Shown: one piece after another, positions 10,752 to 19,865 of the stretch
Numbering within the stretch: position 1 is the stretch's first letter
Layout of the letters: each line of letters begins with the position of its first letter
Source of the DNA: Desmonostoc muscorum LEGE 12446
GTDB taxonomy: Bacteria; Cyanobacteriota; Cyanobacteriia; Cyanobacteriales; Nostocaceae
Length of the DNA stretch: 64,000 bases
Assembly (NCBI RefSeq): GCF_015207005.2
Contig: NZ_JADEXS020000001.1
Location: 124,001 to 188,000 of the forward strand
Reading direction: 5' to 3'
Position numbers and translations under genes: made by a program
Notes under the pieces: generated by a model
Told to the model about the DNA's origin: nothing
The model's input: the letters and a program-made list of their open reading frames with translations, nothing else
Databases searched by the model: none

Positions 10752-12152
10752 CTATTTTTTTGATAAACTGACGGCTTTATTGATTACAGGTAGGTCTTGG
10801 GGCTGATATTGACCAATCATCACCATTTTGACGCCGCCAGTAGGTGAGAGAGTAACGCGGCGGACTTGAGGTCGTATAGGTTCCTTATCAGCTAACTCCA
10901 ATTGATAGCCTGACAAGATAGTTGCAAGCACGAGTTTCATTTCAAATAGTGCCAGTGCCTCACCAATACAACGGCGATTACCACCACCAAAAGGTAAATA
11001 CTCATAAGGCGAGAATTTACGCTCTAAAAAACGTTCTGGCTTAAACTGTTTGGGTTCTGGATATATATCTTCACGTTGATGTGTCAGATAAATACAGGCC
11101 ATGACTTCTGTACCAGCTGGCAACTCATAGCCCATTAGCTCGACTGGTGATTTCACCATCCGTGCAAAACTTGAGTAGATTGCTGGGTAAATTCGCAGAG
11201 TTTCTTGACAGACAGCAGTCAGATAGGGCAGTCGAGCAATTGTCATTGGGTCTTTTGAGCCGTTGAGGGTAGCTAGCTCATTGTGCAGTTTGTCAATGAC
11301 ATTAGGCTGGTAATGAATCCAGTACATTGCCCAAGCTATTGCAGTTGCTGTAGTCTCCTGACCAGCTGTCAGCAGTGTCAGCATCTCATCGCGCAATTCC
11401 TCATCTGTCATTGGCTGACCTGTTTCATCCAGAGCAGACATTAACGTTGTCAGGATATCTGTGCGAGTCGGATCGAATTGTTTGCGACGTTCCTGAATTT
11501 CCAGCAGAAGCAGTTGGTTAATTTGCTCTCTGAGGCGACAAAAACGCCCCCAAGTACTCCAAGGTCCCAAATCTAATTGGAGTAAAGGCATAAATAACAA
11601 GGCAGAACCTATCGGAGAACTGAGAGCCTCCCACCAGGGAACTAACAGTTCCTTGATGAGTTCGTAGCGTTTTCCTTCGTGCATCCCAAACACACCCTCT
11701 AGAATTACTCGCATAGAGACTTCTTGTAAGGATGCAATAGCGGAGAAGGTTTCATTAGGTTTAAGTCGATTCATTACCTGTTTGGTAATATCACAAATTA
11801 ATTCTCCATGAGCAGCCATTTTTTCTCCATGAAATGGAGGCATTAAGAGCTGACGTTTTCGGCGATGGTGAGCACCATCTTCTGTTCTAGATATTGATAA
11901 GTCACCTAATAAAGGGCGAAAAATTCGCTTAGCTGTGGCGGGGGCTTCAAACTGTTTTGTCTCGTTCAGAAAAATTTTCTGAATTGCTTGTGGATTACTT
12001 ACAAATACTATAGGTTTCAAGTTCCAACTACTACCACTTGTGAAAATATCACCATAGCGTTGGGCGTTACTTTCCATATAGTTTAATGGATTGCTGATCC
12101 ATTGTAACATCTGCATTAACGGTGGAGCTTTAGGACCATCAGGTAGTGTCAT
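10752..12152 (-). CDS. Cytochrome P450, CYP110-like
   Basis: A 466-residue P450 with the three diagnostic motifs: AGQETTA in the I-helix, ETLR (ExxR) in the K-helix, and the haem-cysteine loop FGGGNRRCIGE. The N-terminus (LPDGPKAPPLMQMLQWI) resembles CYP110 enzymes, common in Nostocales and known to oxidise fatty acids and other hydrophobic substrates. It lies directly upstream of the FAAL operon on the same strand, so hydroxylation or desaturation of the acyl chain is a reasonable inference. It may need a separate ferredoxin, such as the 2Fe-2S protein at 22054-22338. Confidence 0.93.
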   Translation of the reverse strand: MTLPDGPKAPPLMQMLQWISNPLNYMESNAQRYGDIFTSGSSWNLKPIVFVSNPQAIQKIFLNETKQFEAPATAKRIFRPLLGDLSISRTEDGAHHRRKRQLLMPPFHGEKMAAHGELICDITKQVMNRLKPNETFSAIASLQEVSMRVILEGVFGMHEGKRYELIKELLVPWWEALSSPIGSALLFMPLLQLDLGPWSTWGRFCRLREQINQLLLLEIQERRKQFDPTRTDILTTLMSALDETGQPMTDEELRDEMLTLLTAGQETTATAIAWAMYWIHYQPNVIDKLHNELATLNGSKDPMTIARLPYLTAVCQETLRIYPAIYSSFARMVKSPVELMGYELPAGTEVMACIYLTHQREDIYPEPKQFKPERFLERKFSPYEYLPFGGGNRRCIGEALALFEMKLVLATILSGYQLELADKEPIRPQVRRVTLSPTGGVKMVMIGQYQPQDLPVINKAVSLSKK

Positions 12153-12616
12153 GGCGATTACGATTGTAGAATTTTCAGTGATTTGTACTCGGATGATGCC
12201 AATTATCCAAAATTCAACAGATTGGGATTGTTAATAACAATCTGTTTTTAAATGTTTCATATCTATTTGAACTTTCATAAGATTAGAGTTTTATTTTTGA
12301 GAAAGCAATAAACAATGTGTTGAAAAAAGTTGCAGTTTTTTTCCTGAAAAATCATCTTACTTCCTCCACATCAATTAATTGACGACTACAAGCAACAAAA
12401 ATGTGATGATGCTTACATTTTTGTTGCTATTTTGATAGAGATGAAAAGGCTCAAGACATGAGGATTCTATCTAAATTGAGGTCAGACAATTTTGGATTTT
12501 GGATTTTAGATTTTAGATTGACCCCATGTCTAAAGTCAGGGGCTTGTCAATTAATTTTAAATTTTAGATTTTGAATCTTCAATTCCATTATCCAAAATTT
12601 AAAATCTAAAATTCGG
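12153..12616. repeat. Intergenic region with A/T-rich cyanobacterial repeats
   Basis: 464 bp without a gene. The part from about 12480 to 12616 consists of degenerate tandem copies of short words such as TTTTAGATTTT and their complements (AAAATCTAAAAT), a repeat type often seen between cyanobacterial genes. The segment nearer 12153 (12153-12420) should contain the P450 promoter; an inverted word pair (CAACAAAAATGT near 12393 and ACATTTTTGTTG near 12414) can form a hairpin. Confidence 0.5.
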
Positions 12617-13429
12617 TCAATTCATATTATGAGCGTGCAATGTCCGGTTTTTTAATCTCCAGGCATGGGGAGTTGTGCCATAATGTTGACGAAACTGCCG
12701 GAAAAAATTAACCGGGCATTGATATCCCACCTGAGCAGCTATTTCTTCTACCCCTTCTGAGGTTTCTAAAAGCAAGGAACATGCTGCTTTCATCCGACGC
12801 CAAATAATCCAATTTTGGACAGTTTGCCCTGTTCGGCGTCGTACTAAGCTAGTCAGGTAAGCGCGGGAATAACCAACAGCTTGGGCGACATCCAACAGAG
12901 TAATAGGTTGGTGAAAATTAGCCTCGATAAAGCAGAAGACTTGGCTCATTTGAGGATCAGAATGAAAAACTAATTTAGGGTCTGTGAATTTTAGAATTTC
13001 GGCAGATAATGATTCTGTAATTAGTTGAGACTGTGGAGAATAGGGCCACTGTTGGCTAGTGGCTTGTCTTTCCAAGCGGGCTGAAATTGCTTTACGTAAT
13101 TCTTCCATTGTACAGGGCTTAATGAGATAGTCATCAGCTCCCAGTTCCATTCCTTTACGAATTTCGCTGCGTGTCGCTTTGGCACTTACAAAAATTAGGG
13201 GAATACTTGCTGTATTAGAATTTTTTCGCAGTTGAGTTAAAACTTCGTAACCATCAAGTTTCGACAACGTAATTTCGCTAATTATCAAATCGGGCAACTC
13301 TTGTTGCGCCAAATGAATACCAATCAGACCGTTTTCAGCACTTAGACAATAGAAACCATCAGCTTTAAGGTGATTTAAAAAAAGGTTTCGGGTTGCGGAT
13401 GCAGATTCAATGATCAAAATTTTTTTCAT
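12617..13429 (-). CDS. Response regulator-like AraC-family transcription factor with a degenerate receiver
   Basis: 270 residues. An N-terminal CheY-like receiver (about 1-120) is followed by an AraC-type double helix-turn-helix (about 165-262, ending NFFRQFRQHYGTTPHAWR). The receiver keeps the conserved lysine (LIKPC) and serine (FVSAK), but the phospho-accepting aspartate position reads SEITLSKLDG, with glutamate instead of aspartate. The usual acidic pair after beta-1 reads ESAS rather than EDD. It may therefore work without phosphorylation. It lies between the P450 and GH3 parts of the cluster on the same strand, so a pathway-specific activator role is a fair inference. Confidence 0.9.
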   Translation of the reverse strand: MKKILIIESASATRNLFLNHLKADGFYCLSAENGLIGIHLAQQELPDLIISEITLSKLDGYEVLTQLRKNSNTASIPLIFVSAKATRSEIRKGMELGADDYLIKPCTMEELRKAISARLERQATSQQWPYSPQSQLITESLSAEILKFTDPKLVFHSDPQMSQVFCFIEANFHQPITLLDVAQAVGYSRAYLTSLVRRRTGQTVQNWIIWRRMKAACSLLLETSEGVEEIAAQVGYQCPVNFFRQFRQHYGTTPHAWRLKNRTLHAHNMN

Positions 13430-13491
13430 ACGTTCACAGCAAATTAAAGGTCAAAACCAGGCAGATAAGTAAAAGTTGCTAAATGCTGCTT

Positions 13492-14331
13492 TTAATGCTT
13501 GTTACCTTGCAACAAAGTTAATTCTGAACGCAGTTTTGCAACTTCGAGCTTAAGTTGCTCATTTATCACCTGTAGTGTTACTAATTGCACTTTATATGTA
13601 TCACGTTCTGTTATCAATTTCTGTAGCTCATCTTGTTGAGATGTGGAAGAACGTGACATAGAATCGCTGCTTGTTTGCTCCTGCTGGCTAATCTGATGGT
13701 TAGCAAAAACTAACACATCTGTTTGATTTGTATCGCTATTTTGAGCGTTTGAGGATGTTTTTTGTTGCTGTGTTTTTACACCATTAGAAGTTTTATATTT
13801 CTTGATGAGATTTTTAGCAACATATGGATCTACTACTTTCCCTGCCTTTACAAGATCTATTGCTTCATCTCTAGCTGCTTGAGAAGTACTAGGGGCTGCT
13901 AGTTTATAGAGAGCAGTAGGAGTGATGTTGTTAATCAAATTTCCGATTATCGGAAATTTGGACTCAAATGCTTTAGCAACGTGGATGAACTCATAAGCTG
14001 AAGTTTTGCCCATTCCAAACTCCTGTCGTAACCAAGGCAGAAATTCGCCATACTCTATAATTTTTTGAGCTTCTAACAAGTTGAGACCAATGCAATAAAT
14101 ATCCATACCACTTCGTTTCAGCCTACGTCGTGTGTCTTCTGCCAAAGTAGCTAAGCGTTGTTGTTTCTCCTCTTCCGTCTTAAAGTCTGATTTGCTCTTA
14201 GGTACTAAAGCCTGATTAATAATTGCTTTGGATTCGGTAGATATTACTTTGGCTTCTATAGAAAAAGCTGTTGACTCGTTATCACTGATCTCCATATAGT
14301 ATAATCCTGCCGACATTGTATTTTTCACCAT
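13492..14331 (-). CDS. DUF3102-like protein, probable DNA-associated regulator
   Basis: The central region (DIYCIGLNLLEAQKIIEYG followed by WLRQEFGMGKTSAYEF) resembles DUF3102 proteins, found on plasmids and phages and thought to bind DNA. The C-terminal third is polar and low-complexity, ending in a coiled coil (about 250-295 of the longest reading). The longest reading starts at a TTG (14385); ATG codons at 14331, 14316 or 14295 are more plausible, and I give 14331. It sits just downstream of a perfect 13-bp inverted repeat (14385-14442), which could be its own operator. Role in the cluster unknown. Confidence 0.65.
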   Translation of the reverse strand: MVKNTMSAGLYYMEISDNESTAFSIEAKVISTESKAIINQALVPKSKSDFKTEEEKQQRLATLAEDTRRRLKRSGMDIYCIGLNLLEAQKIIEYGEFLPWLRQEFGMGKTSAYEFIHVAKAFESKFPIIGNLINNITPTALYKLAAPSTSQAARDEAIDLVKAGKVVDPYVAKNLIKKYKTSNGVKTQQQKTSSNAQNSDTNQTDVLVFANHQISQQEQTSSDSMSRSSTSQQDELQKLITERDTYKVQLVTLQVINEQLKLEVAKLRSELTLLQGNKH

Positions 14332-14384
14332 AAATTTTCTTGCCAAATAGTGTTTTAGGCTCGTTATTTCATGGTTAAAGGGCA

Positions 14385-14442
14385 ATACGGTTCAGTTAAG
14401 GATAATGCAGTCTGAGGTTTTTGAGGTTCAACTGAACCGTAT
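14385..14442. promoter_or_regulatory. Perfect 13-bp inverted repeat upstream of the DUF3102-like gene
   Basis: ATACGGTTCAGTT at 14385-14397 and its exact reverse complement AACTGAACCGTAT at 14430-14442, with 32 bp between them. The distance and perfect symmetry suit a two-site operator or a transcript hairpin ahead of the minus-strand gene that starts near 14331. No T-run follows, so a terminator is less likely. Confidence 0.5.
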
Positions 14443-14560
14443 TAGCTTTAAGGGAACTTATGTTAATTCATCAGTGTCAAGCTGATAACTTTACGCAGTT
14501 TCTCTCGAATATTTACAAAAGTACACAAACGAGTAAATTCTGGCTTGTATTTTTTATATA

Positions 14561-16069
14561 TTACGTAAGTCTTGTTATTAATTCTTGTAAAAGTTCAGTA
14601 CTAATGGGTAATCTTGCCAGAATTGGATGTTTGATACCTCCCCAAATACTTCCAGTACGGATACGATGGGAAACTAATATTTCAGGAATTTGACTAGAGA
14701 TTAAAACCTGTGGTGGTGCGAGTTGACCGATGGCTCGCGCTCTCTTGTAATGATATGATTCTGATAAAGCCTGATCGAGTTGTTGAGCAATAATTTCTGG
14801 GGTTTCTTTTGCGGAATCTAATAATAGAATATAGTGTGGAGGCTCGGCAATGGGCATCAAACTTTTAAAATTAGTTTCTTGCAAGTTCAACTGAATAAGA
14901 GCATTATTTACAAAGGTTTCTTGCAACTTTTCGCCCACCAAATCGCTAATGGCTTGATATCGTCCGAGAAACTCCAAACAGGGAGTGTGGCGATAGTAAT
15001 GAGTTACGCGGATGCGATCGCCAATTCGATAACGATACAAACCTCCTTTCTGGGATAAAATGATACTGTATTCCTTGCCAATGTTGAGTTCATGTAAACC
15101 ATGTAAGCAACCAGTATCGTCCTCAAACTCGAAAAATACTTCATCGAGAACCGGCACACATCCCCCAGCTACAATCAAGGGAATCGTCATTGGGGCTTCG
15201 GTTGCTAATAGTCCTTTACCTTGAATCAATACACCTGGAAATTGCGAGCGTAATCCCTGAGCTTGATCTGCTGCATTGGCACTATCCCAGCAAGAAATCA
15301 GCTTTAAATTTGGCCAAAGTTGCATCCAGGGAATATTACTTTCGCTGAGGATTTGCAGGCGATTAAGTGATATTTTGTTGTGTAATTCTGCTTGCAATAA
15401 ATCATGATTTTTTTGAATATATTTTAAATGTACTTGTATAAAACTCGGACTCCAAATAGAAATAATTTCTAGTTTTTCAGCCTCTAATAATGCCAAAGCT
15501 AGTTGATGTTTAAATAAATTAGCGTCATGCAGCCGATTAAGTTTATTTGGCATCACTAACCAAGGACGTAAAAACCAACGCAACCAGCCATCTAAATAAT
15601 CTAAATCATCTTGTAAAGTTTGGCTATCAGCTACATTTAATTGCGGCGAGATACAAGCATAAAGTTTGCCTGTGGAAAATTTCGGTCCATGTACAATCAA
15701 ATCATGCGCCCATACACAGAACATTTGATTAAACGATCGCCGCAAAGATTGAGTATAAGGAATCCATTTCACCGCCCCACTACTACCAGAGGTTTTTTCG
15801 TAGAACAGAATGGGTTCGGGAGTGAGGGAAATTTGTTGAGGTTTTTGATTTAAGTAGGGTTCGAGTGCATCATAATCTACGATTGGTATACGCTGCCAAT
15901 CATCTACAGAATGGATACCCAAAGTTTTACCATACTCACTTTTGATTAGGCGATCGCAAATTTCCCTTTTTACAGATGTCTGCATGAACTCTGGGTTATC
16001 CAAAGCTTGATGAAATCGCCTCGCAGTTGACGCGAGGATTTGCCCAAAAAGCTGAATAATCGGACGCAT
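14561..16069 (-). CDS. GH3-family acyl-adenylate amide synthetase
   Basis: 502 residues that resemble the GH3 family (plant auxin- and jasmonate-conjugating enzymes and bacterial homologues). Visible features are the ATP-binding motif EKTSGSSGAVKWIPYT (about 89-104), the glycine/arginine block GGLYRYRIGDRIRV (about 345), and a C-terminal segment with HYILLLDS. GH3 enzymes activate a carboxylate as an adenylate and join it to an amine. Here it could form an amide on the fatty or polyketide acid. It shares one base with the beta-helix gene upstream (stop and start at 16069), indicating translational coupling. Confidence 0.85.
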   Translation of the reverse strand: MRPIIQLFGQILASTARRFHQALDNPEFMQTSVKREICDRLIKSEYGKTLGIHSVDDWQRIPIVDYDALEPYLNQKPQQISLTPEPILFYEKTSGSSGAVKWIPYTQSLRRSFNQMFCVWAHDLIVHGPKFSTGKLYACISPQLNVADSQTLQDDLDYLDGWLRWFLRPWLVMPNKLNRLHDANLFKHQLALALLEAEKLEIISIWSPSFIQVHLKYIQKNHDLLQAELHNKISLNRLQILSESNIPWMQLWPNLKLISCWDSANAADQAQGLRSQFPGVLIQGKGLLATEAPMTIPLIVAGGCVPVLDEVFFEFEDDTGCLHGLHELNIGKEYSIILSQKGGLYRYRIGDRIRVTHYYRHTPCLEFLGRYQAISDLVGEKLQETFVNNALIQLNLQETNFKSLMPIAEPPHYILLLDSAKETPEIIAQQLDQALSESYHYKRARAIGQLAPPQVLISSQIPEILVSHRIRTGSIWGGIKHPILARLPISTELLQELITRLT

Positions 16070-16677
16070 TATTGCACCTTTTGATTAGGATAAAGGTTAC
16101 TAACTGCTGGTACATAAGAACCATCACCAATGACTACACCAGCAGCAAGATTAGATCCGGCTCCCACAAAAACATTGCTGCCAATCTTGACTTTTTTGAC
16201 ATACAACATTAAATTTTGCTTGCGGGGTTTAATGACATGAGAATAGATACCGACACCATGCCCGATAACGACGCGATCGCCAATTTCTAATAAACTGCGA
16301 TCGGCAATCTCCAATCTTGTTGTCCAGTATACATCTCGCCCCACTTTAGCACCCCACAATCGCAACCAACAGGAAAATACCCCCGGAATCAGTCGCAGCA
16401 GTGCTTCTAACACCGGAATTGCAATATAAATTACCTGAATTTGATGACTACCCCACCAGGGACTATATTCTTTACCTTGTAGATAACTAATACCCTCCCG
16501 CACGGGATAAACCCATTCATGCAAACGGTAAACTAGCACTGGTAGCCCATATATAGAAAGGAACACCGCCAGAATGCTGAAGATGTTGGGTGAATAGGCG
16601 AGGTAGATTATTGCTGCCCCAGTTAGCAATAATATAATGGTGGGAAAAAACAAAAGAATTTTACTTATAACTGTCAT
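16069..16677 (-). CDS. Membrane-anchored left-handed beta-helix (hexapeptide repeat) acyltransferase-like protein
   Basis: 202 residues. Two hydrophobic segments occur at about 5-50. They are followed by hexapeptide-type repeats (LEIGDRVVIGHGVGIYSHV, then VKIGSNVFVGAGSNLAAGVVIGDG) that form a left-handed beta-helix as in acetyl- or acyl-transferases. The substrate cannot be inferred. It is coupled on both sides: one-base overlaps with the GH3 gene (16069) and with the hydroxylase gene (16677), so the three proteins probably act together, perhaps at the membrane. Confidence 0.8.
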   Translation of the reverse strand: MTVISKILLFFPTIILLLTGAAIIYLAYSPNIFSILAVFLSIYGLPVLVYRLHEWVYPVREGISYLQGKEYSPWWGSHQIQVIYIAIPVLEALLRLIPGVFSCWLRLWGAKVGRDVYWTTRLEIADRSLLEIGDRVVIGHGVGIYSHVIKPRKQNLMLYVKKVKIGSNVFVGAGSNLAAGVVIGDGSYVPAVSNLYPNQKVQ

Positions 16678-17426
16678 TAAAATGGGAATAAAAGTTTTTG
16701 GAACAAGTTTAATGAGCTAGGAATTCCGATTATAGATGGCAAATTTTTGCTTTCATAATATGTTCCATATAACTTATCCCAAATTTTCAGATTAGCCCCA
16801 TAGTTATAATTGTGGACTTCGCGGCAATGATGCCAAGCATGATCCTGTGGTAAGATTAACCAAGAAGATAAAAATTGATAAAACCAGCTACTTTCAGGAA
16901 TTATCAAACTGCTATGTCGCCATAAATCTAAGGCAGAAGTTAGACTTACTCCAAGTAAATAACCTGTTGGATCGGCTAACAGATATAAAAATAAAGTGTG
17001 TATCCATAAATAAACAATTAACAAGCTTGTCCAAAGTGTGTTGCGAGAAGTTCCTAATACATCCATCTGAGTAACAGTATGATGGACTTGATGAACTTTC
17101 CACAACAATTTAGTATGTAATAAACGATGATTCCAATAATATAAATAATCAACTAGAACAAAACTGATCGTAAAAGCCGGAACTAATGATACTTTTAAAT
17201 ATCCTTGCTGAGTGGGTAGTAAATATTGATAAAGCCAATAAACTAAAGTCGCTTGTAGTAAGGGAATTAAAATTCCTTGAATCGTTAATCCTGTACTATC
17301 TAGCAACCAATCTTCACGACTTTTAACTTTGAGTTGAGTTCGTCCAACCTGATTGATAATAGTCCAACCAACTAATCCGATAAAAGATCCAAAAATTAGT
17401 AATTGTGAAAAGTTTTGTATTCCCAC
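16677..17426 (-). CDS. Sterol desaturase / fatty acid hydroxylase superfamily membrane enzyme
   Basis: 249 residues with several hydrophobic helices and the histidine clusters of membrane non-haem di-iron hydroxylases: NHRLLH, HQVHHT and HAWHHCREVHN. This superfamily hydroxylates or desaturates lipid chains. It heads a coupled trio with the beta-helix and GH3 genes. A role in oxidising the acyl product is inferred from the motifs and operon. The gene starts with ATG at 17426; 90 bp of short repeats separate it from the broken Rieske gene upstream. Confidence 0.88.
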   Translation of the reverse strand: MGIQNFSQLLIFGSFIGLVGWTIINQVGRTQLKVKSREDWLLDSTGLTIQGILIPLLQATLVYWLYQYLLPTQQGYLKVSLVPAFTISFVLVDYLYYWNHRLLHTKLLWKVHQVHHTVTQMDVLGTSRNTLWTSLLIVYLWIHTLFLYLLADPTGYLLGVSLTSALDLWRHSSLIIPESSWFYQFLSSWLILPQDHAWHHCREVHNYNYGANLKIWDKLYGTYYESKNLPSIIGIPSSLNLFQKLLFPF

Positions 17427-17516
17427 TTATTATTACTCACACCGATTTTAATTAATTACGAATTACGAATTACGTTAGCGTTAGCGAAGCGGGGCGTAGC
17501 CCATTACGAATTATTT

Positions 17517-18318
17517 TTAAACCCAAAATATAACTTTTACTGATTGATTTGGCAATAAACGCGGATCTTCTCCACGAGATATGGCTGCCATAATTGACTC
17601 TACAAATATATGAATTGTGTCCGCAGGCGTATTATAAAATTGTGTGCCGTATTTAGCGATCGCTTCCCCCTGAATACCCAAAATTTCCACGTCTTGGCGG
17701 ATAATGTGTTGAGCAGTCCACCGCACAAAGGGACGTGCTAACTTATTCCAAATACCATAGTTATAGGTGACATCGGTGTAAACCAGAGTTGAATTATCGG
17801 TTTCTGGAATAGATTGACTGGTAATGAACAAATGGCGATTTTGTGCCATTCTATACTCTACAGAAGTAATATTTGGCATATAAAAGCGATCGCTATGTTT
17901 AATCTCTGCACCCTGCAAATTCAGAAAACGGCTGTACCATCCCAAATTACTGTTTTCGTTGCGATACTCCACCAAAACCGAACCATTCCAGCGTTCAACA
18001 GTCATCTCTAACTTTTGTTGGCGGGAAGTACGGAAAACACCAGGATGAACAAAAGCCGTATGGGGAATATCAATAAAGTTCTCCGCACAATTAGTCACAT
18101 TGTTAGCAAAACGGTTAATTACCCGTACCGTCTCCCATCCTGTTTGCCCGTAGTGAGGCATAGAAAAGGGTTCAAGATTAACACTTGGGGTATCGGCTAG
18201 CCGCACATAAACATAGCCATCCTGTTCTTTGGTAGCGTAACACCTGGCTCGACGCTGTGGGGAAGGTTTAAAATCATCTCCTTCGGCTGGAACAGCAATC
18301 ACGTTTCCAACTCCGTCG
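17517..18318 (-). pseudogene. Rieske oxygenase, C-terminal part (gene split by an IS5-like element)
   Basis: The 3' part of an aromatic-ring-hydroxylating-type oxygenase. It contains the mononuclear iron motif ENFIDIPHTAFVHPG (D-x2-H-x4-H). The 5' part lies at 19263-19479 beyond an IS element. Joining the parts across the duplicated TATA restores the frame through HGWVYDGVGNV, immediately after the Rieske centre CPYHGW. The restored protein would be about 340 residues, normal for the family. Because the Rieske cluster and the catalytic iron site are now on separate fragments, the enzyme should be inactive. Confidence 0.9.
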
Positions 18319-18322
18319 TATA

Positions 18323-19258
18323 GAACCCATTTGACATCTTGTGAGGTTTTGAATTAAGGTACTCCTCAGCATCTAAAATCCAATACTAATGGCGTATTCC
18401 AGCAACCTCACTGATGCAGAATGGGAAATTTTTGAACCCTTATTGCAAGAGATATTACCGACTAAGAAGCAGACTCGACCGACCAACTGGCCAAAGCGAG
18501 ATATCTTCAATGGAATTCTCTATCAACTAAAAAATGGATGCAATTGGCAAGACTTACCTAAAGACCTCCCCCCTTATTCCACTGTATATTGGCACTACAA
18601 ACAGTGGCGAGCAGCCGGGGTATTTGAGGAACTGATGAGTGTCTTACATGGACAAGTGCGTGAACAGGTAAAAAAAAAACCGCACTGGACGACATTGATC
18701 ATCATTGACTCCCAAGCAGTGAAAAATACCTGCAACGCCAGTGTGGAGTCGAAAGGTTTTTGCTTCTACAAAGCCACCAACGGTATTAAAAGGCATTTGG
18801 CTATTGACACCCTTGGGTTTCCCTTTTTTACGCTCTGTACTCGCGCCAATGTCTCGGATGATGCCGGATTAATTGAGATGTTTACTCTCAACATCGACTA
18901 CTTCAAGTCAAAACCTATCGATATTCCCAAGATTACTATCCTGCTAGATCATGGGTATCACCCAGAATATTTGACTCAGGAGTTAGAGCGAATTTACCCA
19001 GAGATCATGACCAAAATTCAGTTTCAACTTTCTACGAAACCCTCAAAACAAGAGAAAGCGGCACAAGGAAAATCTGGATTTGTTCCGGCAATAGCTAGAT
19101 GGGTGATCGAACGCTCCAATGCTTGGATGGAGCGCTGTAAAATTCTGGTTAAGAACTTTGAACGAACCCTGGTTAGTGCCACTGCCAAACTCAATATCTG
19201 CTTCATCAGGCTAATGATTAAGAGGCTTGCAGCACCTTCTTAGATGTCAAATGGGTTC
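18323..19258 (+). mobile_element. IS5-like insertion sequence, copy 1 (936 bp, TATA target duplication)
   Basis: The ends are GAACCCATTTGACAT on the left and its exact reverse complement ATGTCAAATGGGTTC on the right, flanked by TATA at 18319-18322 and 19259-19262. Removing the element plus one TATA restores the Rieske reading frame, which confirms the boundaries. An element of equal length, with an apparently identical transposase, lies inverted at 53246-54181, also between TATA repeats. The near-perfect match suggests recent transposition within this genome. Confidence 0.95.
18389..19243 (+). CDS. IS5-family transposase
   Basis: A 284-residue DDE transposase with an N-terminal DUF4096-like domain (LTDAEWEIFEPLL, then NGILYQLKNGCNWQDLP). 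The catalytic motifs are IIIDSQAV, LLDHGYH and ERSNAWMERC. The frame is intact, so the element could still be active. It is the same protein as the one encoded at 53261-54115. Confidence 0.95.
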   Translation: MAYSSNLTDAEWEIFEPLLQEILPTKKQTRPTNWPKRDIFNGILYQLKNGCNWQDLPKDLPPYSTVYWHYKQWRAAGVFEELMSVLHGQVREQVKKKPHWTTLIIIDSQAVKNTCNASVESKGFCFYKATNGIKRHLAIDTLGFPFFTLCTRANVSDDAGLIEMFTLNIDYFKSKPIDIPKITILLDHGYHPEYLTQELERIYPEIMTKIQFQLSTKPSKQEKAAQGKSGFVPAIARWVIERSNAWMERCKILVKNFERTLVSATAKLNICFIRLMIKRLAAPS

Positions 19259-19262
19259 TATA

Positions 19263-19479
19263 CCCAACCATGATAGGGACATTGTAAAGCACCGTCACAG
19301 ATTTTACCTGATGATAGACGGCTATTGCGGTGTAAACAGCGATCGCGCAAAGCTACCGGTTGTCCATCTTCACCGCGAAATATCGCTAACCATTCTCCTA
19401 AAACGGTTCGTGGTAATACCTTGTTAGGTTGTAGCTGTTCGCTGAGTGCGACAATATACCAGAAATCTGCAAATTGCAT
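19263..19479 (-). pseudogene. Rieske oxygenase, N-terminal part (split gene)
   Basis: Starts with ATG at 19479 (MQFADFWYIVALSEQL) and carries both Rieske ligand pairs, CLHRNSRL and CPYHGW, before the reading frame is cut by the IS5-like element. Together with 17517-18318 it once made a full-length oxygenase of the biosynthetic cluster. Confidence 0.9.
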
Positions 19480-19607
19480 GGTGGGTGGGAGCGATCGTAT
19501 TTAAATTATGGCAATGTCTTGGCTAGAACTGCATTGCTGTATCTATCGAATTGCAAAAGAGCTAATTTACAATTAAAAATGAGATAACCTGAGATGGGAA
19601 AATAATC

Positions 19608-19781
19608 ATGACATTACAACAATTGCAAAAGCAGGTATTAGAGTTACCAATTAGCGATCGCTGGACATTAATTCTTTTGGAGTCGCTACAGCAAGAAACT
19701 AATTCTGAATTGAAAAAGGGTAACTTATCCCGACTACGAGGAATTGCAAAAGGTACAGAAATATCAAGCCAAGTAATTTAA
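19608..19781 (+). CDS. Small protein resembling addiction-module antitoxin components
   Basis: A 57-residue frame (MTLQQLQKQVLELPISDRW...). The N-terminus, with repeated LQ/LP helices, resembles the short cyanobacterial addiction-module component proteins that usually precede a toxin. It lies 84 bp upstream of a PIN-like nuclease gene on the same strand, so an antitoxin/toxin pairing is possible. It begins the plus-strand island inserted in the minus-strand biosynthetic cluster. Confidence 0.5.
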   Translation: MTLQQLQKQVLELPISDRWTLILLESLQQETNSELKKGNLSRLRGIAKGTEISSQVI

Positions 19782-19865
19782 TCACCTTCCAATGAATATT
19801 CAGTTGGAAAAGTTTCATTTTTTACATTATAATCATACTAAAATTCTTAATTTAATCCCCTGTAT

